Shown here one piece after another: positions 1-6,691 of a DNA stretch of 6,776 nt. Position 1 is the first letter of the stretch; every line of letters begins with the position of its first letter. The notes beneath the pieces were generated by a model. That model saw nothing but the letters and a program-made list of their open reading frames with translations, was not told the DNA's origin and made no database searches. The position numbers were made by a program, and so were the translations under genes. The stretch is from Gammaproteobacteria bacterium (GTDB taxonomy: Bacteria > Pseudomonadota > Gammaproteobacteria > Pseudomonadales > Azotimanducaceae). The stretch lies in assembly GCA_026706425.1 (NCBI GenBank), contig JAPOYW010000175.1, forward strand, positions 1 through 6,776, written 5' to 3'.

Positions 1-2
1 CC

Positions 3-1070
3 GTGGGCTACAGCCGCGAATTCCTGACCGGATACCGACCGAACGACACGTACTACCTTCCGGAACCGCTGCGGTGCCGACTCCGGGGATTGGGCCAACC
101 CGACGCGGTCGCCAGCGCAGGCGCCCCGGCCGGAACGTACGGCCGCGCGATCCTCGACAGGTTGTTGATCGACCTGTCGTGGGCGTCGAGCCATATGGAG
201 GGCAACACCTATACCTGGCTCGATACGCGGGCATTGATCGAGCGCGGGGAGGCCGCCGAGGGAAAGGCGGCGATCGAAACGCAAATGATCCTGAACCACA
301 AAGCGGCGATCGAGATGCTCGTCGACAATGCCGACATCGTCGAGTTCAACCGGTACACCGTGCTCAATCTGCACAGCGCCCTCGCCGAGAACCTGCTTCC
401 CAACCCGGCCGACGAAGGCCGCCTACGGCGACACATGGTAGACATCGGCAGGAGCGTTTACCGACCACCGACGGTTCCCGCCCAGGTCGACGAGATGTTC
501 GATGTGCTGCTGGACACGGCCGCGCAGATCGCCGACCCCTTCGAGCAGTCGTTTTTCGCGATGGTCCACATTCCCTACCTGCAACCGTTCGCCGACGTGA
601 ACAAACGCACGTCCCGGCTGCTCGCCAATCTACCGCTGCTCCGCGCGAACCTTTGCCCGTTGACGTTTCTCGACGTGCCCGCGTCGGCCTATACCCGTGC
701 GGTCCTTGGCGTCTACGAACTCACCCGGATCGAACTGCTGCGCGACCTCTGTGTCTGGGCCTACGAGCGCTCCACGCAGGAGTACCTGACCATCAAGCAG
801 AACCTCGGGGATCCCGATCCCGTGCGGATGGCGTACCGGGATCTCATCAAGGACACGGTACGCGGCGTGGTCACCACGCTGCCGCCGGACACCCTGGCCT
901 GGATCGACGCTCGCTTGGAACAGGCTGCTGCGGAACACCGCGCTCTCGTCCGGACACATGTGATCGACGATCTGCGGCGGTTGCACGAAGGCGTGCTGGC
1001 GCGCTACGGGCTGCGGCTGCCCGACTACGAACGTTGGCAGGAGAGGCGGCAGGCATCTGGCCACTGGTGA
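3..1070 (+). CDS. Fic domain protein with class II-like inhibitory motif and a degenerate active site (probably 5'-partial)
   Basis: Fic proteins usually transfer AMP or another nucleotide monophosphate from a nucleotide to a target hydroxyl. Residue numbers count from the first GTG in the window. Around residues 62-67 the sequence SSHMEG fits the inhibitory helix motif (S/T)xxxE(G/N), placed ahead of the core as in class II Fic proteins. The core reads QPFADVNKRTSR at 194-205 and aligns with HPFx(D/E)GNxR. The catalytic histidine is Gln194 and the first glycine is Val199, while Pro-Phe, Asp198, Asn200 and Arg202 are kept. About 150 residues follow the core and I recognise no domain there. 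The reading frame is open to the window edge. From memory, relatives carry a DNA-binding N-terminal region before the GYxREFL-type segment, so the GTG at 3 is probably internal and the true start lies upstream. The stop overlaps the next gene as GTGA. Fic assignment is firm; enzymatic activity is doubtful. Confidence 0.85.
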   Translation: MGYSREFLTGYRPNDTYYLPEPLRCRLRGLGQPDAVASAGAPAGTYGRAILDRLLIDLSWASSHMEGNTYTWLDTRALIERGEAAEGKAAIETQMILNHKAAIEMLVDNADIVEFNRYTVLNLHSALAENLLPNPADEGRLRRHMVDIGRSVYRPPTVPAQVDEMFDVLLDTAAQIADPFEQSFFAMVHIPYLQPFADVNKRTSRLLANLPLLRANLCPLTFLDVPASAYTRAVLGVYELTRIELLRDLCVWAYERSTQEYLTIKQNLGDPDPVRMAYRDLIKDTVRGVVTTLPPDTLAWIDARLEQAAAEHRALVRTHVIDDLRRLHEGVLARYGLRLPDYERWQERRQASGHW

Positions 1071-1429
1071 GGACGCTTGCTCGTATTGTCACCAATAAGT
1101 ATCATCACGGAAATCTCTTGTCGGACCGACGCTACGAGTTCGCCTTGTCCGACGTCGGCTCGATCAGCCAGGTTCCGTTTGTTTTCACGTTCGTGAGCAC
1201 CGGTGCGAGCGGCGAGTTCTCGACGCCCTACGGGCGGGTGGAGTTCACCCGTGTCTCCCGCACCGGCGACGAGATCGTGAGATGTGCCGTGTACGGTGAT
1301 CGGTTCGACGTGCTGTTCGCTCCTCCCGACATGGTGCTGGAGGACTTCAGGCGGTCGCGGCGCTCGGGTGGGCCCCTGGTCGACATGGAAGAACACGCCG
1401 AAATCGTCGCCGAATGGGCAAGCGCATGA
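1067..1429 (+). CDS. AbiEi-like antitoxin of a type IV toxin-antitoxin pair, short form
   Basis: This predicted 120-residue protein lies between the Fic gene and an AbiEii-like toxin start. In AbiE systems the AbiEi partner is an antitoxin and DNA-binding autorepressor encoded just before the nucleotidyltransferase toxin. The stretch ALSDVGSISQVPFVFTF, followed by STGASGEFSTPYGRVEFTRV, resembles the core of AbiEi-type antitoxins: a small helix, then strands with a T-G...F-T-P-x-G pattern. The C-terminal part (FAPPDMVLEDF, then an acidic helix) resembles the family's end region. The GTG at 1067 overlaps the Fic stop (GTGA), which suggests translational coupling. The end overlaps the toxin start as ATGA. 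No N-terminal winged helix-turn-helix is visible. The frame stays open far upstream, but that extension is arginine-rich and antiparallel to nothing recognisable, an overprint of the Fic gene. The protein is therefore a compact form or N-terminally truncated. Family assignment rests on weak pattern similarity plus position. Confidence 0.55.
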   Translation: MRTLARIVTNKYHHGNLLSDRRYEFALSDVGSISQVPFVFTFVSTGASGEFSTPYGRVEFTRVSRTGDEIVRCAVYGDRFDVLFAPPDMVLEDFRRSRRSGGPLVDMEEHAEIVAEWASA

Positions 1430-1695
1430 ATCCGCCGCTTGATTTCCTCGCCGTCGCCGGTGAGGTCGTCAGACGTGCGCCGGGACTCCAAGCATGTACG
1501 CCCGTCGTACAGAAAGAGCTTCTCCACGTCGAGATGCTCGGCGGTTTGCACGACGCGGGGCTTCTCAGACATCTGGTGTTCAAGGGCGGAACCTGCCTGC
1601 GCCACCGTGCTCACATTGTCGACACGGTTCGAGACCTGCTCGAACACCGAGTCGTCGACCTCGGCCATCGGGCGATGGATTCCGTTGCGCCGTGA
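1426..1695 (+). pseudogene. AbiEii/AbiGii-type nucleotidyltransferase toxin, 3'-truncated remnant
   Basis: AbiEii toxins are nucleotidyltransferases, usually near 300 residues, paired with AbiEi antitoxins. The ATG at 1426 overlaps the antitoxin stop (ATGA), the usual arrangement; an in-frame ATG at 1414 would overlap more. The 89-residue product contains VVQKELLHVEMLGGL and then LLRHLVFKGGTCLR (residues 46-59). This matches the family's K-E-hydrophobic helix and the GG(S/T)xLR nucleotidyltransferase motif. The family normally continues within a few residues to an S-x-D-x-D metal-binding motif. Here it does not: after residue 59 the text changes to HRAHIVDTVRDLLEHRVV and stops at 1695. The metal-binding aspartates and all later regions are absent, so the product cannot be an active transferase. 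The break falls at about 1591-1605, where an apparent 5' gene fragment on the opposite strand begins. Family assignment is good, and truncation is clear relative to family length. Confidence 0.72.
1594..1668 (-). pseudogene. 5' fragment of an unidentified minus-strand gene
   Basis: Reading the minus strand from the ATG at 1668 gives about 25 residues, MAEVDDSVFEQVSNRVDNV then STVAQA. They look like a genuine protein start: acidic, amphipathic, with strongly GC-ending codons (GTC, GAC, TCG, TTC, GAG, CAG). After this point the same frame runs antisense to the toxin and antitoxin genes and takes on the serine/arginine-rich composition of a shadow frame. It lies 65 bases downstream of the last base of the sulfotransferase stop codon on the same strand, so it may have been the next gene of that operon. 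I do not recognise the family. No strong ribosome binding site is seen ahead of the ATG. It could instead be a chance open frame antisense to a diverged toxin end, but the abrupt end of toxin similarity at the same place argues for a real junction. Confidence 0.4.
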
Positions 1696-1701
1696 ACTGA
1701 A

Positions 1702-1724
1702 GTACGGCCGACGGTGCGGCGTAC
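1702..1724. repeat. Imperfect inverted repeat between convergent gene ends
   Basis: The arms GTACGGCC (1702-1709) and GGCGTAC (1718-1724) pair over seven base pairs with one bulged G at 1707 and an eight-base loop. The structure sits ten bases beyond the sulfotransferase stop on the minus strand and six bases beyond the truncated-toxin stop on the plus strand. There is no T-rich tail on either side, so a rho-independent terminator is not supported, although an RNA hairpin at the transcript end is possible. Confidence 0.3.
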
Positions 1725-1733
1725 ACGAACGCG

Positions 1734-3734
1734 TCAGGTCGCCGCGATTCCGTAGCGTTCTCGGATTTCGGGCCCCAAGGCGTCCTTCAACGGGTGCAGC
1801 CAGGGCTCGTAGTTCCGCCACTGCCCGAGGCTCGTCCGGAAGATCGGCTGGCGCACCTGTTCGGAACTCGGCGTGCGGATACTGCGTTCGGTTTCGTGGT
1901 AGTCGACACACGCCTGCTCGAACGGTAGCCCGCAGAATTCTAGAACCCGTCGAACCTGGCCTTCGAGGTCGTCGACCACGTCCTCGTGCTGGACGCGCAG
2001 CACGAATCCCGGCAGCACCCGGTCCCAGTGGTCCATGAGCTTGACGTACTGCCGGTAGTAGTTGCCGATCTCGGCCAGGCCGTAGGAGAACTCCTGGCCC
2101 TCGCCGAACAACTGCTTGTAGCCGCTGAAGCAGCACGCCATGGGATGCCGGCGGGCGTCGATCACCTTGGCGTTCGGCAGGATCAGGCGGATGAGGCCGA
2201 TGTGGAAGAAATTGTTCGGCATCTTGTCGATGAAGAATGCCGAGTCGCCCCGGTAGGCCCGCGTGTCGTCGATGAACTGCTCGCCGAAGCGCCGGAAGTA
2301 GCCGTCCTCCAACTCGGCGAGTATCGCCGGATAGCGGGGCTTGCCGCCCGGTTCGTCCCGCCCGCGAAGACGCTTGGCGAGGTTCAGGATGTTGTGCAGC
2401 TCCATGGTGCCGTCCACCTGGGAGTGTGACGACAGGATCTGCTCCAGGAGGGTCGAGCCGGCGCGCGGCAGGCCGACGATGAAGATCGGGTCGGGGGCCG
2501 TGCAGCCGACGCCCGGCTTGGCATCGAAGAGCTCGCGGGTGCAGACCTCGATCTGGCTGTCGATCCGCACCTGCAGGTGCTTGGCGCTGTGATAGGTGTG
2601 GGGCTGTTTGAGCGCATTGCCCTGCTGGTAGTAGCGGAACGAGGGTTCGTGCTCGCCCCGACGTTCGTACGCGTCGCCCAGGGCGAAGCAGACCTGGATT
2701 CGATCGGACTCGTTGGTGTCCATATCCGCCGCCAAGGACCCCATGCGGGCCAGTTCGTCGTCTGTGAACTGGTAGGACTTGGTGTTCGCGAGGCTCCAGT
2801 ACGCGTCGCCGTGATCGGGCTTGATCCGGTACGCCTTTCGGTAGAGCGCAACGGCCTTGTCGAAGTCGCCGTCGGCCTTCAGCACATGGGCCAGCGACAC
2901 CGGGAAGATGTGGTTGTCGGGATGCTCGCGCATCAATAGTTCGTAGCTGTCGACGGCCTCGCCGTTCCTCCCGATCCCGGCGCAGGCGGAGGCGTAGAGC
3001 GCACGGATGTGCTCGGTGTCGTCGGGATGGTCGTCTAGAAGCCGTTGGGCTTCGTCGAACGCCTTGGCGAATTTCTGCACCCGCATGAGGATGTTGACGT
3101 ACTGGATGCGCGCGTTCCTGTGCGCGGGATGGAATTCGACGCAGCTCTCGAGCAGGAACTCGGCCTCGTCGTAGGTCTTGTTCCGGGTCGCGATCTCGGC
3201 GAGCAGCCGCATGCCCTCGGCGTGGGTCTTGTTTTCCCGCAGGAAGTGCTTGCAGGCACGCTCGGCGTCGCCGAGACGGTCGTCGGACAGGTAGCTGATG
3301 ACCGTCAGCAGTTCGACGGGCAGAGACTCGAGGAACACAAGCTGATCGGCGACCGTGGCGAGTCGCTTCGCGTTGCCGCTGTCTTGGTACAGCTTGGCTA
3401 GGCATTTCCAGCTGTTCACGAGTGACGGATCGTTGTTGACCGCCCGCTCGAATGCAGCGCCTGCTCGTGGGAAGTTCCGCATGGCGATGTGGTTGTAGCC
3501 GACCTCCTGGTGGGCGCGGCCGAAGTTGGGTTTTCGGCGAAGAACTCCCGCAAGCGTGTCGAGAGCGTCGGTCCATGCGTGTTGGAGTCTCTGGGCGACT
3601 GCCAGCGCGTAGGCGGCTTCGATGTTGTCCGGTTCGGCGGTCAGCACGTCGCCCATCAATTCGGCGGCCCGGGCGGGTGCGCCTTGGCTCAGCAGGTGTT
3701 GCGCTTGGCGAACGCGATCTTGGCTAGTGGACAC
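1734..3734 (-). CDS. Tetratricopeptide repeat protein with C-terminal sulfotransferase domain
   Basis: Predicted 666 residues, probably cytoplasmic: no signal peptide or membrane segment is visible. Residues about 1-390 are helical TPR-type repeats, with recognisable units such as FDKAVALYRKAYRIKPDHGDAYWSLA near 291-316, and likely bind a protein partner or substrate. Residues about 415-650 form a sulfotransferase domain that would move a sulfo group from PAPS to an acceptor. PIFIVGLPRAGSTLLEQI at 416-433 is the 5'-phosphosulfate binding loop (PRxGST). AKVIDARRHPMACCFSGYK at 522-540 is the 3'-phosphate binding segment with the expected Arg and Ser537. The start is GTG at 3734: an in-frame TAG lies about 30 bases upstream with no other start between, and no clear Shine-Dalgarno is seen. 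The gene follows the TonB receptor on the same strand after 91 bases containing a terminator-like hairpin. The acceptor substrate cannot be told from the sequence. Length fits the TPR-sulfotransferase family. Confidence 0.93.
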   Translation of the reverse strand: MSTSQDRVRQAQHLLSQGAPARAAELMGDVLTAEPDNIEAAYALAVAQRLQHAWTDALDTLAGVLRRKPNFGRAHQEVGYNHIAMRNFPRAGAAFERAVNNDPSLVNSWKCLAKLYQDSGNAKRLATVADQLVFLESLPVELLTVISYLSDDRLGDAERACKHFLRENKTHAEGMRLLAEIATRNKTYDEAEFLLESCVEFHPAHRNARIQYVNILMRVQKFAKAFDEAQRLLDDHPDDTEHIRALYASACAGIGRNGEAVDSYELLMREHPDNHIFPVSLAHVLKADGDFDKAVALYRKAYRIKPDHGDAYWSLANTKSYQFTDDELARMGSLAADMDTNESDRIQVCFALGDAYERRGEHEPSFRYYQQGNALKQPHTYHSAKHLQVRIDSQIEVCTRELFDAKPGVGCTAPDPIFIVGLPRAGSTLLEQILSSHSQVDGTMELHNILNLAKRLRGRDEPGGKPRYPAILAELEDGYFRRFGEQFIDDTRAYRGDSAFFIDKMPNNFFHIGLIRLILPNAKVIDARRHPMACCFSGYKQLFGEGQEFSYGLAEIGNYYRQYVKLMDHWDRVLPGFVLRVQHEDVVDDLEGQVRRVLEFCGLPFEQACVDYHETERSIRTPSSEQVRQPIFRTSLGQWRNYEPWLHPLKDALGPEIRERYGIAAT

Positions 3735-3767
3735 GGGGCCGGTTGTGGCGGTGAGGCTCCAAGCCTA

Positions 3768-3823
3768 CACCGTAGAGAAAACGGGCGAACCAGGGTTCGC
3801 CCCAATCCCTATTTCCTACGGTG
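3768..3823. repeat. Nested inverted repeats between receptor and sulfotransferase genes
   Basis: An outer perfect 8-bp inverted repeat, CACCGTAG (3768-3775) and CTACGGTG (3816-3823), encloses an inner perfect 9-bp one, GGGCGAACC (3783-3791) and GGTTCGCCC (3794-3802). The outer right arm lies just beyond the receptor stop codon on the minus strand. The outer left arm ends 33 bases before the sulfotransferase start. The outer arms could pair to form a long stem that carries the inner hairpin, or they could be a separate binding site. Confidence 0.6.
3776..3802 (-). terminator. Probable rho-independent terminator of the receptor gene
   Basis: On the minus strand the GC-rich perfect 9-bp stem (arms 3802-3794 and 3791-3783) has a minimal 2-base gap, in practice about a four-base loop. 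It is followed after one base by a T-rich run, TTTTCT. This is the layout of an intrinsic terminator, placed 23 bases past the receptor stop. On the plus strand the hairpin is followed by CAATCCCTATTT, which is less convincing. It would reduce, but need not abolish, read-through into the sulfotransferase gene. Confidence 0.6.
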
Positions 3824-3825
3824 GG

Positions 3826-6678
3826 TCATTCGAGTGCGAAGGAGAATCTCAACCCCATCGTGCGAGGTCGCTGTTCGGACACCACCGGGGTGTAGTGACC
3901 GGCGATCTGCATGACCTGGGCCGGCTCGTCGTTGAGGTTGTCGATGTACAACTCGGCGCCCCACCCTTCCTTCTCGACGCCGAAGGCGACGTTCATGGTC
4001 GTCGCCGCCGGGTTCACGAAGCGCGTGTTTCTGGGTAACCCGCTGGGAATCGCGATGGTGCCGTAGTTGCCGCCCTCTTCCTGTAGCTCAAGTCCCGAGT
4101 AGCTTCCGGACTGGCGGAACAGGGTGTCGTCCATGAACTCGGCGCTGCCCACGATGCCGGATACGGTCTCTCCGCGATACGTGACGCTGCCGCGCACATA
4201 GGCATTGGCCTGCATGCCGGTGAGGGTGAAGTCGTAGCGGAAAAGAAGGTTGCCGGCGAACTCCGGCGACAACGGCAGCTCGCTTCCTACCGGTACGGCG
4301 ATGCCGGACAACTGCCGGTTCAGCCGGGTCAGTTCGGTCCGGAGGAAGCTCGCCGAGCCCGCAATCAGAAGGTTGCCGGTCGGTACCCATTGCACTTCCA
4401 TATCGAAGCCGCTGCTCTTCGCGTCCCCGATGTTCTCGAGGAAGTACAGAAAGGCGACGTTCGACGGGTCGAAACGGGAAACCTGCAACTCGTCGATCGC
4501 CGTCTGGAAGTACGTGGCATTGACGTAGAACCCGACGAAATCCCCTTTCAGACCGACCTCCACGCTCGAAATCTCGTCGGTGAGCGCGGTGGCGGGCACA
4601 ACGTAGTTTTCGTAGACCCCGGATTGGTTCGTTGACAGTTGCCCGGCATTGCGGTTCTGCGCGGCAGGGCGGTAGCCCTCGGCGTAGGTCGCGAACAACA
4701 GCAGGTTGTCGTTCGGCGTCCAGCCGAGCGATGCCTTGACGATGGTGTCGGTCTCGTTGATGGAGCCGTCGGACTGCAGCCCTTCGAGACTCAGGTGCCC
4801 GGCCTTGATCGCCGCCAGGGTGGCCGCGTTGCTGCCGCCGCCCCGGAACATGTTCCGCGCCCCGTTCGGACTGCGAGCGCTCAAGATCACGTTGTCGTCG
4901 CCGGTCGAGACATAGTCAGCCAGGGTCTGCAAGCGGGCTGTCACGTCGTTGCTGAACGCGTGACTGTTGCAGCGCCCGTCGGCGGTTCGCACCGAGTTGC
5001 CGAACCCTTGCGGCTCGATGCCGTACCGGCAACCGAAGGCGAAGTTCGAAGCGCCCTGCAACTGCGTGGTGAGATCGTAGTAGCGGGCGCTGAAAGACAG
5101 CGTCCACTGGTCGGTCAGGTCGACGGCGACCTCGCCGAAGAACGCGGTCTCTTCCTCGGTCCGCGTGTAGTCGTTGAAGAACACGGTGAACGGCGAGCGA
5201 GGTTCCGGGCCCGCGTTTGTGCCGTCCGTCGGAATCGTGATGTTGCCGAGCAGGAACCCGTCGCCCGAGTTGTCGTTGTAGTAGCTCGAGACGTGTTCAC
5301 CGAAGGCGTCGTTGGCGGAGGCGTACTGGAATTCGCCGATGTGGTTGGTCTCGAACGAGTTGGTGTAGACCCCGCCGAGCAGGCGGATGCGTCGGGAGGC
5401 ATCCGTTGCCACCCGGAACTCGTGGGTCGTGCGCGAGTTCGCCGTGTCTTCGGTGTATTGCTTGGTGGGGTCGTAGCAGTTGTTCACGTCGGTGGCGTCG
5501 TAGACGTTGCCGCTGCACAGGTAGTAGGTGATGTAGCCGCCACCGTTGTTGTAGTGCGTGTAGTCGATGATGCCGTCGACATCACGGTTCAGGGTGCCGC
5601 CGGTGTAGATTGCGTCCAGGCCGGAGATCCGCCCGCTAAGCGTCCAAGTGGTCAATCCGAAACTGTCCCGGTTGTATTCCGGGGAGAACCGCGCCGAGGC
5701 ATGGTCTTGGCCGAGGTTCGTGTCGACGATGAACGAACCTTCCGCCTCGAGGGTCTGATGGCTGTGCTGGACGAGTGCGTCCCAGTTGTCGCTGATTTCG
5801 TAGGCGAGGCTGAAGCGCCCGCCCCGGTACTCGGCCTCGTTCCAGTCGTCTTGAACGATGGCGTCGTTGCGGGCGCTCTCCACGGAGTCGGCACCGGTCA
5901 AGGGTGGACCGTAGCCAGCGACGTTGTTGCGGTCGACGACCTCGCCGCTCGGCGTGAACGTGGCGGGTATGTTGTCGATCCAGCCGCCTTGGCTGTCGTT
6001 GTAGACGACGACCCGCAGCGCCAGGGTGTCGGACAGCGGCAGGTTCAGGAAACCGTCTGCGCCGGCGCTGTTCGAACCGTCCGCCGTGGTGGCGAACCGC
6101 GTGTTGAACCCGGCATCCAGCTTGCCGTGCTCGGGCTTGCGGGTAATGAGACGCAGGTTGCCCGACTGCGAGCTGGCACCGAACAGGGTGCCTTGCGGGC
6201 CTGCCAGCACTTCGATCCGTTCTAGGTCCGCCGCGAAGACATCGAGGTTGCGGCCGCCGAAGGAAACCGGCTGCTCGTCGACGTAGAGTGCGACGCCAGG
6301 TGCGGAACCCTGAGCCGCGGTGATGGTGACGCCCGACTGTTCCGTGGCGCTGCCGCGGATGTAGAGTTCCCGCTTGCCGGGGCCATTGCCGCCGCTGACG
6401 ACATTGGGAAGGTAATCCGCGTACTCGTCGAACGTCTCGATTCCCAACTCCCGAAGCGTATCGCCGGTGACGGCCTGCACGGAGATCGTCACGTCCTGCG
6501 CACTCTCCTCGCGCTTGGTCGCGGTGACTACGACGGTCTCGATTTCTGCGGCACCCGCGCCTCCGGTGGTGGCGACGGCAGCCGAGATGGCGGCTGCCAA
6601 CGGCTTCTTCTTCCAAGTGCGCGGCCCGCCTGACGGGTTGAGTGTGTCGTTCGCGTTGATCGTGCGTCGCCTGCCCAT
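3826..6678 (-). CDS. TonB-dependent outer-membrane receptor
   Basis: This is a 950-residue receptor for energy-dependent import across the outer membrane, driven by TonB-ExbB-ExbD. An unusually long basic N-region (about 25 residues, including RTWKKK) precedes a hydrophobic alanine-rich signal core, with likely cleavage after AGAA near residue 44. The TonB box is EIETVVVTATKR (45-56). The plug domain runs to about residue 182 and includes LYIRGS (105-110) and IEVLAGPQGTLFGASSQSG (155-173). The rest is a beta-barrel with typical segments: LLLFATYAEGYRPAAQNR at 659-676, ENIGDAKSSGFDMEVQW at 748-764, and a C-terminal strand ending MGLRFSFALE. The start ATG at 6678 is fixed by an AGGAGG seven bases upstream. 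Four cysteines (388, 401, 550, 570) in putative extracellular loops could form two disulfides. The plug resembles those of catecholate-siderophore and related receptors, but the ligand is not determinable. A terminator-like hairpin and the sulfotransferase gene follow. Confidence 0.95.
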   Translation of the reverse strand: MGRRRTINANDTLNPSGGPRTWKKKPLAAAISAAVATTGGAGAAEIETVVVTATKREESAQDVTISVQAVTGDTLRELGIETFDEYADYLPNVVSGGNGPGKRELYIRGSATEQSGVTITAAQGSAPGVALYVDEQPVSFGGRNLDVFAADLERIEVLAGPQGTLFGASSQSGNLRLITRKPEHGKLDAGFNTRFATTADGSNSAGADGFLNLPLSDTLALRVVVYNDSQGGWIDNIPATFTPSGEVVDRNNVAGYGPPLTGADSVESARNDAIVQDDWNEAEYRGGRFSLAYEISDNWDALVQHSHQTLEAEGSFIVDTNLGQDHASARFSPEYNRDSFGLTTWTLSGRISGLDAIYTGGTLNRDVDGIIDYTHYNNGGGYITYYLCSGNVYDATDVNNCYDPTKQYTEDTANSRTTHEFRVATDASRRIRLLGGVYTNSFETNHIGEFQYASANDAFGEHVSSYYNDNSGDGFLLGNITIPTDGTNAGPEPRSPFTVFFNDYTRTEEETAFFGEVAVDLTDQWTLSFSARYYDLTTQLQGASNFAFGCRYGIEPQGFGNSVRTADGRCNSHAFSNDVTARLQTLADYVSTGDDNVILSARSPNGARNMFRGGGSNAATLAAIKAGHLSLEGLQSDGSINETDTIVKASLGWTPNDNLLLFATYAEGYRPAAQNRNAGQLSTNQSGVYENYVVPATALTDEISSVEVGLKGDFVGFYVNATYFQTAIDELQVSRFDPSNVAFLYFLENIGDAKSSGFDMEVQWVPTGNLLIAGSASFLRTELTRLNRQLSGIAVPVGSELPLSPEFAGNLLFRYDFTLTGMQANAYVRGSVTYRGETVSGIVGSAEFMDDTLFRQSGSYSGLELQEEGGNYGTIAIPSGLPRNTRFVNPAATTMNVAFGVEKEGWGAELYIDNLNDEPAQVMQIAGHYTPVVSEQRPRTMGLRFSFALE

Positions 6679-6685
6679 CGCGATG

Positions 6686-6691
6686 CCTCCT
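6686..6691 (-). promoter_or_regulatory. Ribosome binding site of the TonB-dependent receptor
   Basis: On the minus strand the six bases read AGGAGG, a consensus Shine-Dalgarno, with seven bases before the ATG at 6678. This decides the start codon and supports the long N-terminal region of the receptor as genuinely translated. Confidence 0.85.

Noticed and set aside
74..1066. Upstream extension of the AbiEi-like frame through the Fic gene
   Set aside because: The translation is arginine-rich and shadows the Fic frame; protein-like sequence begins only after the GTGA overlap.
1702..1724. Bidirectional terminator between convergent ends
   Set aside because: A short imperfect hairpin exists but neither strand has a following T-run, so it is listed only as an inverted repeat.
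1228..3576. A 782-codon open frame on the minus strand overlapping the sulfotransferase gene
   Set aside because: It is arginine/proline-rich, has no recognisable domain, and is the out-of-frame shadow of the high-GC sulfotransferase gene. Only the short stretch from 1668 to about 1594 looks protein-like.
4639..6225. A 528-codon open frame on the plus strand antisense to the TonB receptor
   Set aside because: Its valine/arginine-rich low-complexity translation is typical of the antisense of a GC-rich gene, while the receptor on the other strand has clear family motifs throughout.
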